Made by a program: the position numbers and the translations under genes. Of a stretch of 64,000 bases of DNA, positions 63,531-64,000 are shown piece by piece. Below the pieces are notes generated by a model. It saw only the letters and a list, made by a program, of their open reading frames with translations, was not told the origin of the DNA and made no database searches. Origin of the DNA: Caldicoprobacter oshimai DSM 21659 (lineage in GTDB: Bacteria; Bacillota; Clostridia; Caldicoprobacterales; Caldicoprobacteraceae); contig JAGB01000002.1 in NCBI GenBank assembly GCA_000526435.1, positions 434,001 through 498,000 on the forward strand, written 5' to 3'. Numbering within the stretch: the first letter of the stretch is position 1; each line of letters opens with the position of its first letter.

Positions 63531-64000
63531 CTAAACTCTCTGCTCATTCCTCACTGCTTCTGAATTATCTTGCCCATCGCCCGCAGGTTCTTGATTATCA
63601 TCCGGTGCCTGCGAGTTGTCCTGGCCATTTTCCGGTACCTCACCACCATTCGGGTCATCTGTACCACCTTGCGGTGGAGAACTTGGTTCTTTCCGAGTAT
63701 CGTTATTACCCTTCTCTTTTTCTTGTTCTATCGCATTGAATATGGCCTCGGCCTGTTTTTTCAATTCGGCCGTTTTGTTAATAATATCTTGGACATTTTG
63801 GCCTTTTAATGCTTCATTTACGCTTGCAATTGATGCCTCAATCCTTTGCCTGTCTTGGGGGGATAGCCTGTCGCCCTTTTCTTCGATCTGCGCGGTGGCC
63901 CACTGTATTACCTGTTGAGCGTCCTTTCGGGCTTTTACAAGTGCCTGCTCATGTGCCTTTCTCTCCTCATCCTCTTTCTTTCGCTGAGCGCACATTTGAG
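63531..64000 (-). CDS. Hsp70/DnaK-like protein, C-terminal end (5' part beyond the window)
   Basis: The frame is open through the right edge; about 156 codons are visible. The region KARKDAQQVIQWATAQIEEK, RIEASIASVNEALKGQNVQD and AELKKQAEAIF matches the helical lid of DnaK ('AD.LIYQTEK.L.E', 'V..ALKG.D...I...TE.L'). The final 55 residues are disordered and rich in Gly, Asn, Asp, Gln and Pro, ending RNEQRV rather than the usual acidic EEV-like tail. It may be a second, specialised Hsp70. The label depends on the part I cannot see. Confidence 0.6.
   Translation of the reverse strand, partial: QMCAQRKKEDEERKAHEQALVKARKDAQQVIQWATAQIEEKGDRLSPQDRQRIEASIASVNEALKGQNVQDIINKTAELKKQAEAIFNAIEQEKEKGNNDTRKEPSSPPQGGTDDPNGGEVPENGQDNSQAPDDNQEPAGDGQDNSEAVRNEQRV

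Noticed and set aside
1-64000. CRISPR arrays, tRNA, rRNA or prophage genes
   Set aside because: No regularly spaced repeats, no cloverleaf or rRNA core sequences, and no phage structural proteins were seen on reading both strands; a covariance-model scan was not possible.

Overview
The window looks like a chromosomal segment from a strictly anaerobic, spore-forming member of the Clostridia, probably thermophilic or from a fermentative plant-biomass niche. The evidence is an oxygen-sensitive class III ribonucleotide reductase with its activase, a BofC-like protein beside YebC, a membrane-anchored LonB (a sporulation protease in bacilli), a sodium-pump decarboxylase subunit, a membrane pyrophosphatase, strong AGGAGG-type ribosome sites and TTGACA/TATAAT promoters. 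I cannot name the species. No rRNA, tRNA, CRISPR array or intact insertion sequence was seen.

Layout. Positions 1-5400: BofC-like/YebC edge, then nrdD-nrdG behind a tandem NrdR-box pair, and a DUF134 regulator. 5500-9400: an energy-coupling unit (oadB, a 48-residue OadG-like peptide, hppA) with a small-ORF leader. 9460-13700: a CBS-GGDEF protein with a small partner, a 55-residue membrane peptide, and two unrecognised proteins that may belong to the spore. 13700-21700: proteostasis block (tig-clpP-clpX-lonB-lon). 21900-24540: fabI and a corrinoid-activating ferredoxin (RACo type). 24840-26640: an insertion-sequence graveyard (IS30, IS1634, IS256 remnants). 26650-33530: beta-mannosidase, a GDT1-type manganese exporter, a glycosyltransferase and a phosphatase-like membrane protein. 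33790-35480: a truncated MetH. 35690-56360: a continuous minus-strand glycan locus. 57090-64000: xylulokinase, then a corrinoid/methyltransferase group, then the end of an Hsp70-like gene.

The most interesting theme is methyl transfer joined to plant-glycan breakdown. The glycan locus (AraC regulator, LplB/LplC permeases, lipoprotein, PLP enzyme, MFS, peptidase, two heparinase-like proteins, GH78 rhamnosidase, GH140 apiosidase, ribokinase) is interleaved with three different UroD-superfamily proteins. These are relatives of cobalamin-dependent methyltransferases, not needed for known glycan hydrolysis. Elsewhere in the window are a fourth UroD protein fused to a thioredoxin fold, a G3E GTPase, a free-standing corrinoid protein, a PocR-AraC regulator, RACo, and a MetH that has only its homocysteine and folate modules. 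My inference is that this organism may remove methyl groups from methylated plant sugars (for example those of rhamnogalacturonan II) and route them through the corrinoid protein to folate or homocysteine. The presence and order of the genes are visible in the sequence; the pathway is a hypothesis.
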